DNA of 25,162 nt from Paramacrobiotus richtersi (taxonomy: Eukaryota > Tardigrada > Eutardigrada > Parachela > Macrobiotidae), in contig JAQGAU010000656.1 in NCBI GenBank assembly GCA_034698045.1, positions 1 through 25,162 of the forward strand, read 5' to 3'. Below the pieces are notes generated by a model. The model made no database searches. It was not told the origin of the DNA and saw only the letters and a program-made list of their open reading frames with translations. The position numbers and the translations under genes are program-made. Of the stretch, positions 9,968 through 20,031 are shown piece by piece (the stretch's first letter is position 1; each line of letters starts with the position of its first letter).

Positions 9968-11230
9968 TCAGCTCCGACTCCACAAGTTCCAGTAAGCAGA
10001 CAGTACGTAATTCGTTTACTGATCGGGTAGACCACCTGAAGCGTATCTGGCAACCCCTCGCTTTTGCGATTGATTTCAGATATGCCACAGGCAGTCCGCT
10101 TGTCTTGTTAATAATTGTTCCAGGCTCTTCTTTTATCCAACCGCAAACTGAAGTTTATGAACAATTAATCTGCATACGAAATACAACACACAATATCCAC
10201 TCGAATGAACTGAAAGGGATTCAAAAGGTTTCGAGCGACATACCTTAAACACTGAAAACCAGCCATGTTATGCAAACATTCACAATATTTTCGCCATGGC
10301 TTCCGCTGTTCAGGTAGTGTTTATAACGCCAGTCGTAGCACATGCCGACTGCATAATTCAGCAGCGATCCGTATCTGGATTACGATGCGTTTGAGCAATC
10401 GATAACGGTCTTTCATAACTCAATCGTCGGACTGAGCTCGGCGATTGAATCTGTGATGTGCGGTTCCTGTATATGGGTTCATTCGTCCTGCATGCGTATT
10501 GCCTGTGTGTTGTGACGTTGTTGTCTTAACTGTCTTAAAGTACTGCCAATACGAGGTTCACATGTAGGTAGTCCTTCACGACACTCTGATTGCTCACTGA
10601 AATACAACCTGTCACGACTTGTTGTTTTATACACAGAAAGATTTACTGAATGCACTGAGATGTACGATCTAGCTCCACCCACTCTTGTGAGACCTTGGCG
10701 TACCACCGTACTCTGCTACCATAATCCCGCACCTTGGCGTACAAAGACGAAGGTGCTGCTCTTCAGCAAAATCCCTGTCTGTGTGCGTGATGATTAATTA
10801 AAGTGGGACATTCGGTCTGTACATACTTTTATTGATAGCTGGTGCTGGAATGGTTCATCTGTCTGAAGAGCATGCCGGAGAACTGTTTGTATAATTTCAC
10901 AAAAAACGCTCTCCGCATAGAATGTGAAATCAAATGGCTGGATGCACGTTAGCTAGATAACCCGGCCGTGTAATATAAATTCGCATAATTTTAAGATTGA
11001 CACTGGCAGCTTTCATACTACTAATCTGCGGAGCCCGAATTTGGTGATCACAACCGTCCATATGTTATGAAATACTGTTATGTACATGTGGGTATCCCCC
11101 TTTTATACACCTGCATGAACCGCTCACCGCTAACAGTTAGCGTACATTTTTCCATACACACAGGGTAGACAAATCCAGAAGCAAAAAAACACCAAATTTC
11201 CCAGTTAATCATCATTTTAAGTCAAAATTT
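9968..11230. repeat. Segmental duplication, copy B 3' flank
   Basis: This is the counterpart of 6369-7454, starting at TCAGCTCCGACTCC (TCAGCCCCGACTCC in the other copy). It forms the 3' flank of copy B of the membrane gene. Relative to copy A it has small deletions around 10450-10490, and it contains the degenerate hairpin at 10419-10448. Frames are not shared, so it is non-coding. Confidence 0.8.
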
Positions 11231-12428
11231 CAGTACAAGAAAAAGCAGTGAACGCCGTTTACCACGCGTAACAACCCGCCTAACGCTCAGATCGTTAAGG
11301 ATTATGATTACTGTATTCCCGAGCCCATTTGTCCATTAATTTTACAGTCTGGCCAGTGGTGAGTGTACATGTGGCGTGGTGTGAGTGGGGTGCCAGTGAC
11401 GTCACCCCTCTCTGAGCCTATGGCTCTCGCTTCCAGATACACTCACCCATTCACCACATATACACTCAGCACTGGCCAGACTGTGAAAAAGAATGGACAA
11501 ATTGCCAGGGAATACAGTATTGTCCGTAGAGTATCCCGATATGCTTCTCGCACCCAGTAACAAATATCACGGTCCATGCGCCAATAAGCAACATGAAACT
11601 CTACATTCACCCAATTATACAGCCTAAGATAAAGCGGTCTCTTCGCTCGCTCTGCCGGCATTCCTTCAAAAATACACGTAAGGCAAGCCAGCCAGGAAAA
11701 CACAATCGAACCGAATGCTCCAGACACGTAGATCCAGTGTATGGTTGTCTTTAATGTATCCAGCCAATCCGGCAAGACGGTTGCAGTTGATGAGCTGCTA
11801 GAACTACCGCCTCCAGAAGCGGACGGGACGTACTCAAGGTTTCCAGCAAAGCCAGCAAGGGTATTCGAACATCACCAATGACCCGAAAACCTCCTGGCGA
11901 ACCGCTCAAGAGATAGCCGGTCCAGCAAACACAAATAAAGATCGCGCCGAAAAGACATAGTTTTAAGGTTGATTTCAGGCGATCAGGGAATCCGAGCGTA
12001 CGACACAGTGGCACCATGTTTTGACATTTGCGTCCATAGAGCATTAATAGCAATAGGGTGAAAGCATTGTAGAGATTGTAGAACAGGTAGGCAGAGTATG
12101 AAGTGGATGTGGGGTATACCGCGAAAATCACTGCAAAGAATAACGTTTTACAGAAGCAACTGTAGTAGAATGGTTTTGCAGTAATCTACCGTGAAGTAAC
12201 GTAAAGCTTTTAGTTTGAATTTACCAGCAGCATTCAAAAGTAACAGAGCCAATCCAAACAGCAGACTGCAGGTGCCCCAGACATCCACCAGAATATCGCT
12301 CGGAACATTTCTAGAGATTAACGCCGGTAAAACAACAGGGGAGAAAATGGAATCTGTCAATCTGGATAAAAATATTTGCTCGTAACTACACACACCAGTA
12401 AATGTAAAAGACGTTCCAACAGCTCCAT
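11220..12428 (-). pseudogene. MELLER-family membrane protein, copy B (multiply broken)
   Basis: The gene starts at ATG 12428 (MELLERLL), and exon 1 ends at 12225 before GTAAAT. That exon is 204 nt against 196 in copies A and C, owing to an 8-bp insertion around 12355-12363 (GAATCTGTCAATCTGG where copies A and C have GAATCTGG) that shifts the frame to an early stop. The intron is 94 bp, and exon 2 starts at 12130 with the conserved IFAVYPTSTS. One base is missing at about 11840 (GGT-TTCC against GGTATTCC), shifting the frame again. A 207-bp MITE (11311-11517) then splits the C-terminal coding region after WVREAYRDTLR. The remaining 3' coding piece (RRVITRAK-type) lies beyond the element, at 11310 downward to about 11230. 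Three independent lesions make this a clear pseudogene. Confidence 0.85.
11311..11517. mobile_element. 207-bp MITE with TA target-site duplication
   Basis: The element begins CTGTATTCCC and ends GGGAATACAG. Its terminal inverted repeats extend imperfectly for about 55-60 bp, including a shared CAGTCTGGCCAGTG block in both arms. It is flanked by TA (11309-11310 and 11518-11519). Removing the element and one TA gives GATTATTGTCCGTAG, which matches the uninterrupted copy A sequence GATTATTGCCCGTAG, so the insertion site is defined exactly. It has no coding capacity. A TA duplication fits Tc1/mariner-type (or another TA-targeting) mobilisation. Confidence 0.9.
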
Positions 12429-12591
12429 GCTGACTGTTTCTTCACAAAAACGGGGTAAACAATCAAAATTAATGGTATTTACGGTATTGGGTGTAAAAGC
12501 AACGCACTAAAATGACTAGTGACTACGGAGCCAGCGACGAGACTGAAAACGCAGCGTTAATCTAACCAGAGTTATTATTAGCTACTGCGGA

Positions 12592-12613
12592 CCGATTTAG
12601 AAGATCGATCGCT
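12592..12613 (-). promoter_or_regulatory. Shared upstream palindromic motif, copy B
   Basis: CCGATTTAGAAGATCGATCG lies about 165-185 bp upstream of the copy B ATG. It differs from copy A by one base in the right arm. It is the same candidate regulatory site as in copies A and C. Confidence 0.35.
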
Positions 12614-12619
12614 ACACGA

Positions 12620-13370
12620 TCCGAACCACGGTGAGAAAAGCGTGTTTCGTTCGAGGCATTTGTGCGGTACGATCTGTTGTGTACTTGGGTTGCCGACAAG
12701 TTGGTAGCACCGGCCTTCCGTTATTTAAGGAAGAAGAATCAGGATAGTAACCACGCAGCACCTTTATTTGCTGTGACTCACTCACAGTGGCAGCAGGACG
12801 CCGCAAGTGTACGTACGATTCAGAGGTTGTTTAATACCTGAGCACGTTATGTTTAAGGGAGTTTACGTTTATATGTTTCTGTTTTTTTAATTGTGGCGCT
12901 ATCAGCGTCAACAACAACGTCAACAACAACACCAACAAACACTTGGTTTCTAGAGCATCCAGCAAATAATCTCTTTTGACATAAATTTCAATTGTCAGAA
13001 ACAGCTAGGCTCCTTGAATTTTTGCATTATCGAGACCTCCTAAATTTCTTGTACCAGGCATTTATGCCTTTACTATAAAAAAACTCATAGCTGAATGTTA
13101 TTCTGCAAAAATGTGGTTTATGTGTCACCACAGGTCCATAACCAAGACCGTTCAAAACTCTGGAAACTTTCTTTCCTAACAGCAACTTAGGTCGTCACAA
13201 CCTTGTGTTCGACTGTTCGTAAGTGCGGCAGTACTAGCTATCTGGCATACCGTAAAAAAAATACACAAAAAACCTGAAATTGATATGCAGCTTGCTTCTA
13301 AACTTGTCCGCATTTCAGAAACCGGAATTTTGTAATGCGCATCATATCGCAGGGCGCAGGGGTCGATAAT
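12620..13370. other. Copy B upstream region, no gene seen
   Basis: Patches match the copy C upstream region (about 14890-15110). The end (about 13310-13370, GCATCATATCGCAGGG, GGTCGATAAT) matches both copy A (8755-8800) and copy C (15155-15205). Compared with A, roughly 600 bp extra separates the palindromic motif from this patch. There is a short CAACAACGTCAACAACAACAC microrepeat at about 12910. No gene is recognised. Confidence 0.5.
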
Positions 13371-13622
13371 ATATATGTTGATTCATCTATTTATCGACTC
13401 ACACGTCAGTGCTAAACGCGTATGCAACGAATCACAAACCTCCATATTTGACGGAATACAGGTACATGGGGTTATCTTCGTTTTATACGTCTGCACTGCA
13501 AGACATATCACCGCAAGCAGGTACTATACAGTTTTGCATGCCACGATACAGCTTCAAACACGAGTACAGAAGACAGCAGCAAACACACCCCAAATGTTAC
13601 AGCCATTGAATATTGTCGAAAT

Positions 13623-14647
13623 TCAGTAAAATTTCAGTAAGAGGAAAATCAGTGAACGCCGTTTGGCGCGTGTAATCACTCGCCTAACGTTTAGATCGTT
13701 AAGGATTACGATTGTTGTGAATACAGTATCTTTATATGCTTCTCGCACCCAGTAAAGAATCTCACGTTCCATGCGATCGTAGGGATTATAAAACTCCGCA
13801 ATCAGCCAGTTGTACAGCCTATGATGAAGAGGTCCTTGTATGCACTGCTCTGGCACTCCATCCCACAGACACTGAAGGCACCCGAACCAGGAAAACACTA
13901 TCAGAACGGGCGCTCCCCAGAGGTAACTGTCGTTCATGATTGTCTTTACTGTTGCCAGCCAATCCGTCGAGGTTCTTGAGGAAACTGCAGTTGATAGGCT
14001 GCTGAAGTTATCGCCTACGGAGGCTTGCGGGAAGTACTGAAGGTATTCCAGTACAGCCAGCAAGAATATTCGAACATCACCAATGACTCGGAACCCTCCT
14101 GAGGAATAGCTGAACAGAAAGCCGCTCCAGCAGACACATATGCAGAGTGTGCCGGTAAGCAGTAGTTTTATCGTGGATTTCAGGCGTCCAGAGAACCCTA
14201 GCGTACGGTACGCTGGCACCATCTTTCGGCATCTGCGTCCAAATAGCACTAGTAGGGATGGAGTGAATGCATTGTACAGATTGTAGGACAGGTACGCACA
14301 GCATGACGTGGATGTGGGGTATACCGCGAAAATCACTGTAAATAATGACGCTTTATTTAAGGAATCTACTGTACCTTTCATACTACGTACAGTAAAATAG
14401 CTTATTGCTGATTACTGAGAGATAACATAACATATTCGCGATCGCGTTTACCAGCAGCATTCAAAGGCAATAGAGCCAATCCAAACAGCAGAATGCCAGC
14501 TCCGAGGACATCCACCAGAACAGCGCTGGGAACGTTACGAAAGATGAGCGCCGGTACAAAAACAAGGGAGAAAGTGGAATCTGGGTAGAAAATTTTGCTT
14601 AGAACTGCACAAACACAGAAATTTAAAAGTCGTTCCAGTAGCTCCAT
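13623..14647 (-). CDS. MELLER-family multi-pass membrane protein, copy C (intact)
   Basis: Exon 1 is 14647-14452 (65 codons plus 1 nt) and exon 2 is 14335-13623, joined over a 116-bp intron (GTAAAC...TTTACAG, phase 1, G|TG giving Val66). The product has 302 aa. It starts MELLERLLNF, with hydrophobic stretches at about residues 8-20, 25-37, 41-63, 66-97, 120-141, 153-166, 203-222 and near the C-terminus. The most conserved blocks across the three copies are IFxVYPTSTS (67-76), YNLYNAFT (84-91), DWLATV/DWLDTL (about 190) and YWVREAYxDT (260-269). The C-terminus is short and basic (RRVITRAKRRS). The start is supported by the conserved MELLER in all copies. It resembles a polytopic receptor or channel such as a gustatory-receptor-like protein, but I see no family signature; function unknown. 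It is the only copy without a break. Confidence 0.8.
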
Positions 14648-14732
14648 AGTGACTAAATCTTAATAGAAAACGTGATCAACAATGAAGCTGGTGTTTTCGC
14701 TTTACTGGATGCCTCAATAAGACAGCAATACA

Positions 14733-15240
14733 CTACAATGACAAAGCGTAATGTGTCGAGCCACCGAAGAGCATTGGAACGAAGCGATAATCTATAACCA
14801 GAGTAAAATATGTAACTGCAAACCAATTTAGAAAATCGATCGCTGCTAAATCTTGACCCAGATGAGCGAAGAGCATCACTTTTGCGTCGTCACAGAGATG
14901 TGTGATCTGCCAGGTAATCTGGATGCCGACAGAAAGCTGTAGTAACCTGCTTCCGTAATAAATACAGCAGCAGTAACTACAGAGCACCTGATTGTCGTGA
15001 CTAACCAACAGTTGTGGCATGATGCCGCAGTTAAGTATACGAACCAACGGCTTTCTTCCACAATACGATCGAAGGTATGGCTCGTACAGCCTACCTCCAC
15101 AGGCTGCCCTGTGCAGGGAGATATTATGCAGTCTTGAGATAATTCGCGTTTTATGTCCTCGGAAACCGGAAACGAGTATCGTATCGCTGGGCATGCGGAT
15201 CGATAATCTGTTTCACCAAATATCGATTCGCATTATACAG
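14733..15240. promoter_or_regulatory. Upstream region of copy C
   Basis: This region is related to the upstream regions of copies A and B. It contains the palindromic motif at about 14823-14843 (CAATTTAGAAAATCGATCG, about 175-195 bp before the ATG) and an ATCGATTCGCATTATA patch at about 15223-15238 matching ATCGATTCGTAGTTTA upstream of A. A 153-codon minus-strand frame crosses it (15194-14733) but is not preserved in A or B, where the corresponding frames stop early. I therefore treat it as regulatory DNA instead of coding sequence. Confidence 0.4.
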
Positions 15241-15299
15241 TGGATAAAATACAAGCCTGGTGATTATTAGAACACACTGGTGCAATCGGTACCCGCGAA

Positions 15300-16440
15300 T
15301 CGCGACCTCTACCGCGAAGAACATCGGTTAAGGCTAAACACCATACTTAACGTAAATATAGGATTGTCCGAGGCAGTGAATGTTCAAAATGTATAATATC
15401 GAAGAAATGTCATATATGTCCTACAACTACAAGCTTCTCCAGTTCTTGACAACGTACCGTATAATTAGTGAGTAATGCAACACTAGTGAGCAGACTGCAT
15501 AGTTCAAACAGAAAAAATCTGAAATAACTATCCTACTTGCTGGTAAAATTTTCCGTGCTGTTTTCCTGGTGTGTGACTAATTAGGCTTGTGCGCTTTTGA
15601 GTAACGGGAACTCTTCTTAAACATCGCTAACAAACAAGAAGTTAACTCGAGCAAGACAAAACGTTAACTGGCTTAAGCGGAACAAATTAACCAAACCAAT
15701 CGGAAACACAGATCCCAACTGATGTAATACAATGTTAGGTAAACATTCTCGACTGCTAATAATTTCTTGTGTTTTGGTATAACTTGTGCCATGTTGACCC
15801 ATACACGCACAGCATCCAGAAAATAATTTAACCTTATTACAAATAACTATCAGATAAAAAAGGAACTTTTACCGAGTCTGCGGTGTCGAAATCACATTTA
15901 GATATGCCACATGATATTAAATTTTATAATCAGGCTAAACGATAAGTTGTGTCTCACTGTATCATCCTAATACGCTGGAAACAGTTTTCCAACCGCGTGT
16001 GAGGTCACCACTTCTCCATTAATTTTGCTGACAACAAACTTTTACGAAGTACATGACAACAATATCGGGTTTACAGTAAAAAGCACCTAAACCTAACAAA
16101 ATTCTGGCATTACTTCTAGTACTGTAACTATTTTTTTCTGTAGTTCCCGCCTTCCCGGGTTTCTAACTTTTTTCTGTGAGACTGTTCTAACACTGCTTCG
16201 TAGGATGTTTTTGCCCAAAGAAAACGGCTCGAAATTAATTGCCAACAAACAATAACACTGCGAGCCTCCAACTGAGGACCTAGATTCGCACACCAAGTTC
16301 ATTTTGTTGAACATTTATACTTCATTTATATCCGTTCAGTGCAGCAGTGCGGCCTTATGGCTGAACCAAAGACCATATTATTTTCTGAGAAGCAGACACC
16401 ATATTACATATTCATGCAGAATGGCTACAACAAGTGCACG
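15300..16440. other. Intergenic, no gene seen
   Basis: AT-rich sequence with only short scattered frames (for example - 15617-15802 and - 16093-16314) lacking domain, signal-peptide or splice support. Confidence 0.4.
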
Positions 16441-16446
16441 GAGCTT

Positions 16447-16725
16447 TTAATGAATGTCGTAGCACAAAGTAACTCCATCCGAGCACAGGTAGGGTTTGGG
16501 CCATTTATTGCCCAGCGGTCGATATTGTCCTTGATTAGGTACATCGTTGGGGTCGCGCAACCGAACTACGCGTCTTTCGCGCTGAAGGGGAAACCCATCC
16601 GCGTACTGTCGCTGGAAGGTCAAATGTGGCTGGGACGGTGCATAATAGGCGTAATCCTGGGCATTAACACTGAAACCCAAGAATAAAAAGAGGGTCGAGA
16701 GCAGCTGAACCCAGTGACAAAACAT
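16447..16725 (-). CDS. Small secreted protein (92 aa)
   Basis: ATG at 16725 opens a clear signal peptide (WVQLLSTLFLFLGFSVNA, cleavage likely before QDY at about residue 23), and TAA is at 16447-16449. The mature part is about 70 aa, rich in Tyr, Pro, Gln and Arg. It has a dibasic/furin-like RERR site (about residues 50-53) and a C-terminal two-Cys loop, YLCSDGVTLCYDIH. That layout would suit a processed secreted peptide precursor, but the processing is inferred. A TTG further upstream is in frame, but the ATG gives a normal signal peptide. The opposite strand carries a 115-codon frame (16339-16686) with no features, which I consider its shadow. The gene appears to be single-exon, though a further 5' non-coding exon cannot be excluded. 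No family recognised. Confidence 0.55.
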   Translation of the reverse strand: MFCHWVQLLSTLFLFLGFSVNAQDYAYYAPSQPHLTFQRQYADGFPLQRERRVVRLRDPNDVPNQGQYRPLGNKWPKPYLCSDGVTLCYDIH

Positions 16726-16960
16726 TCCAACCAAAAGGGTGCTTCTTTTGCCTGTTGCAAGACTTTCCCGTTATATAACAGTTGCAAAAGGATATTAACG
16801 TAAAGAATTGGGTTAAACACTGTAATGGTAATGTACGTACCTCGCGTCGTGGCACCAAATTGCAACACGGCATTGACCGCGTTTGTCGTTGCCAAGAGGA
16901 TTAAGCTGTTTTATAGTATGTACTTACTGTGTCTCATTCTACACATTACTGCTAGTATTG

Positions 16961-17398
16961 TTACGTACATACTGGGTGAGCCAATAAAGGAAAATAATTC
17001 ATATGTCCTGTATTCAATGAATTGGACCATATCCGGGCGACGCAAGTACATTCAGGTAGCAGAACAGACATTTTCACCGATGTTGTACGACATTCTTTAC
17101 AAGTACCGTCCAACACGATCGCCACGTTTTCGACACGTCTGTTGGTCCGATTCGGAGCAGGATAATGCAAGACAAACCGCTCGATCATAAGGGATCTTTC
17201 GCAGTGCGGAAGACAAAAACGCAATAAAACGTTTTCTAGCGAAAGTCCGCGTATATGTACTACTATATTAGTTGTGTTTTTAAAATTTAAATGTCCAAAC
17301 TTGTTTGGTTGGTACACCGTACAACGGTTTCCTCCACGACCACATAAATTTCGAAAAGTTACCATACCACTACAATCTGCGCGACTGATACTGGTCAT
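16961..17398 (-). CDS. Putative cysteine-rich secreted protein (frame or exon)
   Basis: A 145-codon minus-strand frame with ten Cys, including CGRGGNRC, FCLPHC, GTCKEC and a C-x-C near the end (LPECTCV), plus sequons NTT and NRT. A late C-x-C preceded by spaced cysteines is reminiscent of cystine-knot ligands, but the knot spacing does not match any family I can name. No signal peptide precedes the ATG at 17398, so a leader exon would be expected upstream, or the frame is an exon of something longer. A 121-codon plus-strand frame (16825-17190) with one hydrophobic stretch overlaps it. I prefer the minus frame because of its cysteine and glycosylation pattern, at low confidence. Confidence 0.3.
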   Translation of the reverse strand: MTSISRADCSGMVTFRNLCGRGGNRCTVYQPNKFGHLNFKNTTNIVVHIRGLSLENVLLRFCLPHCERSLMIERFVLHYPAPNRTNRRVENVAIVLDGTCKECRTTSVKMSVLLPECTCVARIWSNSLNTGHMNYFPLLAHPVCT

Positions 17399-17482
17399 TT
17401 GCTAAGGCTCCGGCAAAAGTACCCTTAGGTCACTGATAATAAACTTTCTAAAATGTGTCTGGATAAACCGGCCTCTCACTGA

Positions 17483-17590
17483 GGACTGCTGGATTCTGGC
17501 AAGAGGGCCGGGATGAAATTGAGTACGGGCTGTACAAGTGCCCAGAGGGAACCGATCTTACATGCAACGGGCAGCAGCTAGGGACATAGT
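17483..17590 (+). other. Possible short terminal exon with a Cys loop
   Basis: A plus-strand frame reading TGLSLRTAGFWQEG, then EYGLYKCPEGTDLTCNG and ending QQLGT before TAG. The Y-x-C-x-x-G-x-x-L-x-C arrangement resembles the C-terminal loop YLCSDGVTLC of the secreted 92-aa protein nearby. There is no start, and its acceptor is uncertain (perhaps ACTGAG at about 17484). Flanking DNA (17400-17860) holds no other supported gene. Confidence 0.2.
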
Positions 17591-17860
17591 TATTTGAATG
17601 GACAGATCAGTAATTTTGTGCCCGTAGGACGATTTTACTGGCTAAACAATTTTGTTTATGCCACTCGTTCGGTGGTGCTCGATTTGCGCTGAACAACAAC
17701 AGTACTCGCACGTATACCGAAATTTTAAAACAAAGGATGTAAAATTCTGTCAGACAGCAATCAGCGAGAGAAGAAAACCAGATCATAATATCATTCATAA
17801 GGTGAGAAGAAACTGCCGAACACATTGGCTCATCAGGCTGGTGGACGGTTCGTGGAGTGA

Positions 17861-18727
17861 CTAGTAGCGAGGGGGTCGATAGGGCGGCCAGCGTTGCCAG
17901 CTCGTACCAGTCCATTCGCAGGTGATGGGCCACTCCCATTTGTTGCACCCGGGCGGCGGCTTGGGGGTCGTACGGCCGGCATAGAAGACGGAGGCGTAAC
18001 GCTCGGGTCGCTGGATGTTGCTAGGCTGGAGGACGGACTCCATGGGGACCCGGTAAGGGTTGGCGTCCCAGCTCCACTGCAAACGGCAGTCAGACAATCA
18101 GAACCAATGAAACAGTCAGTCACGACAAACTGACACAATAACGTTACATACTCACGCGACGCCATAATACACATCAGTCAATTTAAGCACTGAATCGGGT
18201 TTCTTAGTTTATTTTGTATTTCAGGTTTTCAAAAACTTTGAAACTTTTCAAAATACTTGATCATATACATACTAAAGATGACTAAATAATATAGATGAAA
18301 AAAAATAAATAGTAATGCAATTTTTTAACTACTAGCGAGATTCGATGTGGGACTCGTAAACCAGTTTGACAAGGGCGTGTAGTTTGTCATTGGAACAATA
18401 TCCACACTTCAAGTTGGTGACCGAATACAGCTTTCAGAACTCTCTACAGTCTTACGCACAGCTATTCGTTTACTGTTCTGAACGCTAGTTCTTTGCCTTT
18501 CATCTAGATTTGCTTAAAAAATGTGTAATCTATATCGGGCACGATTCGATTAAGTAAATAACTGCAGTCTGTGTTTGCTGTATAAAAGGTCACGTTCACG
18601 CATTCATAACGACGAAGCAGAAGCGTACGTGGATCATTTCGAATAATCTTATCAGTGCCAATGCTGTACGACTTACCACACTGATCAGCATACTGAACAA
18701 GATCAACACAGCGAAACTTTTCGTCAT
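17861..18727 (-). CDS. Trp-rich small secreted protein, paralogue 1 (88 aa)
   Basis: Exon 1 (18727-18677, 17 codons, MTKSFAVLILFSMLISV) is a signal peptide ending at a GTAAGT donor. Exon 2 (18076-17861) follows a TTTGCAG acceptor in phase 0 and encodes 71 residues after an intron of about 600 bp. The mature protein contains LQPSNIQR, a GRTTPKPPPGC linker and a Trp-rich C-terminus with two Cys (CNKWEWPITCEW, then SWQRW), ending Pro/Arg-rich. The Cys pair likely forms one disulphide. The exon structure is confirmed by the paralogue at 20032-20527, with the same phase and same domain edges. Differences include many synonymous changes and conservative substitutions, implying selection on the protein. 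I recognise no known family. Other frames over exon 2 on both strands are shadows. Confidence 0.75.
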
Positions 18728-18840
18728 CCCTTATATTTTGAAGATAGTGCAGCGCGTTTAAAAATAAAACAGCTGGGATATGTTTGTAAGTATGACACTG
18801 TGTTTGAAAGTATTACAGGGCCGGGCAAAACTACAGTCAT

Positions 18841-19640
18841 ATGTCAACAGCGCGCTCAAGAAAGGTCATTCTACTGTTAAAAATAGTATTATGGCATTTT
18901 TTATATTACAGTTGTCTATCGAAGACTTACCAAACATTGAATACGACGCACTTCACTGAAGGATCGAAGTTTTTTTCGGTTGCCATGCAAAAGGGTGATG
19001 CTTCTAGACAAAACACAGTGTGCATACGGAAATACTGTATGCATCGGTTCTGGTCGTCGGTAGCTATAGGTATATCAAGTACAGTAGCTTTGTAAAAGCG
19101 CGCATTTCATGTACACTGATCATGAAAATCCGTATAAGTATCAATTATTTTGGAACTCCTTTTCCGGAAACAGCAAACAGTAGGTAGCACTACTCGGTAT
19201 CATTTCTGCAATATATCTTATTTTTGTACATGCTTATGCAGATCATTGGTACTTGTGTAGATAAAACAATAAAGTTATAGACCAATAAAAAAATATATGC
19301 AGATAACGACAAATGGATAAATAAAAAAATAGAGAATTTAAAAAAAAATAAAAAAATACCGATAAATGAAAAAGTTTGATACAAAACGATTACACAGTAG
19401 AAGGGACACGGCTCACGCCGTACACCTTATACGATGAGTACATGGAAGCATTTTAGCCTGAATCCCGAATCCACGACTGTTTTTCGTATTATAGACAACT
19501 GCATTCATCACTGCTCAACACAATTACACGAGATAACAGACCGACAAAAAGAGGAAGAAATCAGCTTAATGCGGCCGGTTACGAAGAGCACCGGATACAT
19601 GCAACTAAATCAGGGCGAGCCGTATAATACCGCTGATCAA
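18841..19640. other. Intergenic between the two secreted-protein genes
   Basis: The first part (to about 19000) shows patchy similarity to the region upstream of paralogue 2 (about 20590-20800: TTACAGGG, TCGGTTGCCAT/TTGGTTGCCAT), so the duplication unit includes upstream DNA. From 19260 to 19380 it is A-rich low-complexity sequence. No gene is supported. Confidence 0.45.
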
Positions 19641-19645
19641 TATAC

Positions 19646-19969
19646 ATGGACCATTCTCCCAATTTGACACACTGGCATGTACACTACCGTCCGGACGGCA
19701 AACCTGTCTGGCGATCGAATCTTTCTGCCTGCGAACCGAAAACCCCGTCCGACAAGCGAAAAGGCTGTCGCGGACCATCCGGCGGATTTTTGTCCAGCGC
19801 TTCGGCGATCAATGCGGCGCATGAGTCGGCACCCGGTTACTGTGCATATACCTATACTGTGTACTGCAGAAATGGTGCAGAAAACTGGCCGCTTTTTGCC
19901 CAGGAATTTACTGAGAAACTTCACAGAACACATCTGCAGTGGCCTAACACCAGCAAGATTTCTGCTTAG
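19646..19969 (+). other. GC-rich open block, coding status unclear
   Basis: This is a compact GC-rich island in AT-rich DNA, open in two plus frames (19646-19969 and 19677-20006) and one minus frame (19933-19637). Openness in three frames is more consistent with CpG-rich composition than with a gene. It contains a perfect 12-bp palindrome, CCGTCCGGACGG (19687-19698). There is no recognisable domain. It may be a transposon fragment. Confidence 0.25.
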
Positions 19970-20031
19970 AGAAGCGACCGCTTCTGCTCAGCACGCTCTC
20001 AGTTGATCCCGATCGGTAATAGAAGTGATTA

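Noticed and set aside
14733-15194. 153-codon minus-strand frame upstream of copy C
   Set aside because: The homologous upstream regions of copies A and B stop early in this frame, and there is no domain or signal peptide; better explained as promoter DNA.
16339-16686. 115-codon plus-strand frame
   Set aside because: Antisense to the 92-aa protein with a clear signal peptide; no features of its own.
16825-17190. 121-codon plus-strand frame with one hydrophobic stretch
   Set aside because: It overlaps the cysteine-rich minus-strand frame and lacks a signal or family pattern; kept only as an alternative.
17833-18174. 113-codon minus frame through paralogue 1 exon 2
   Set aside because: It is an out-of-frame shadow of the Trp-rich exon; the paralogue comparison fixes the correct frame.
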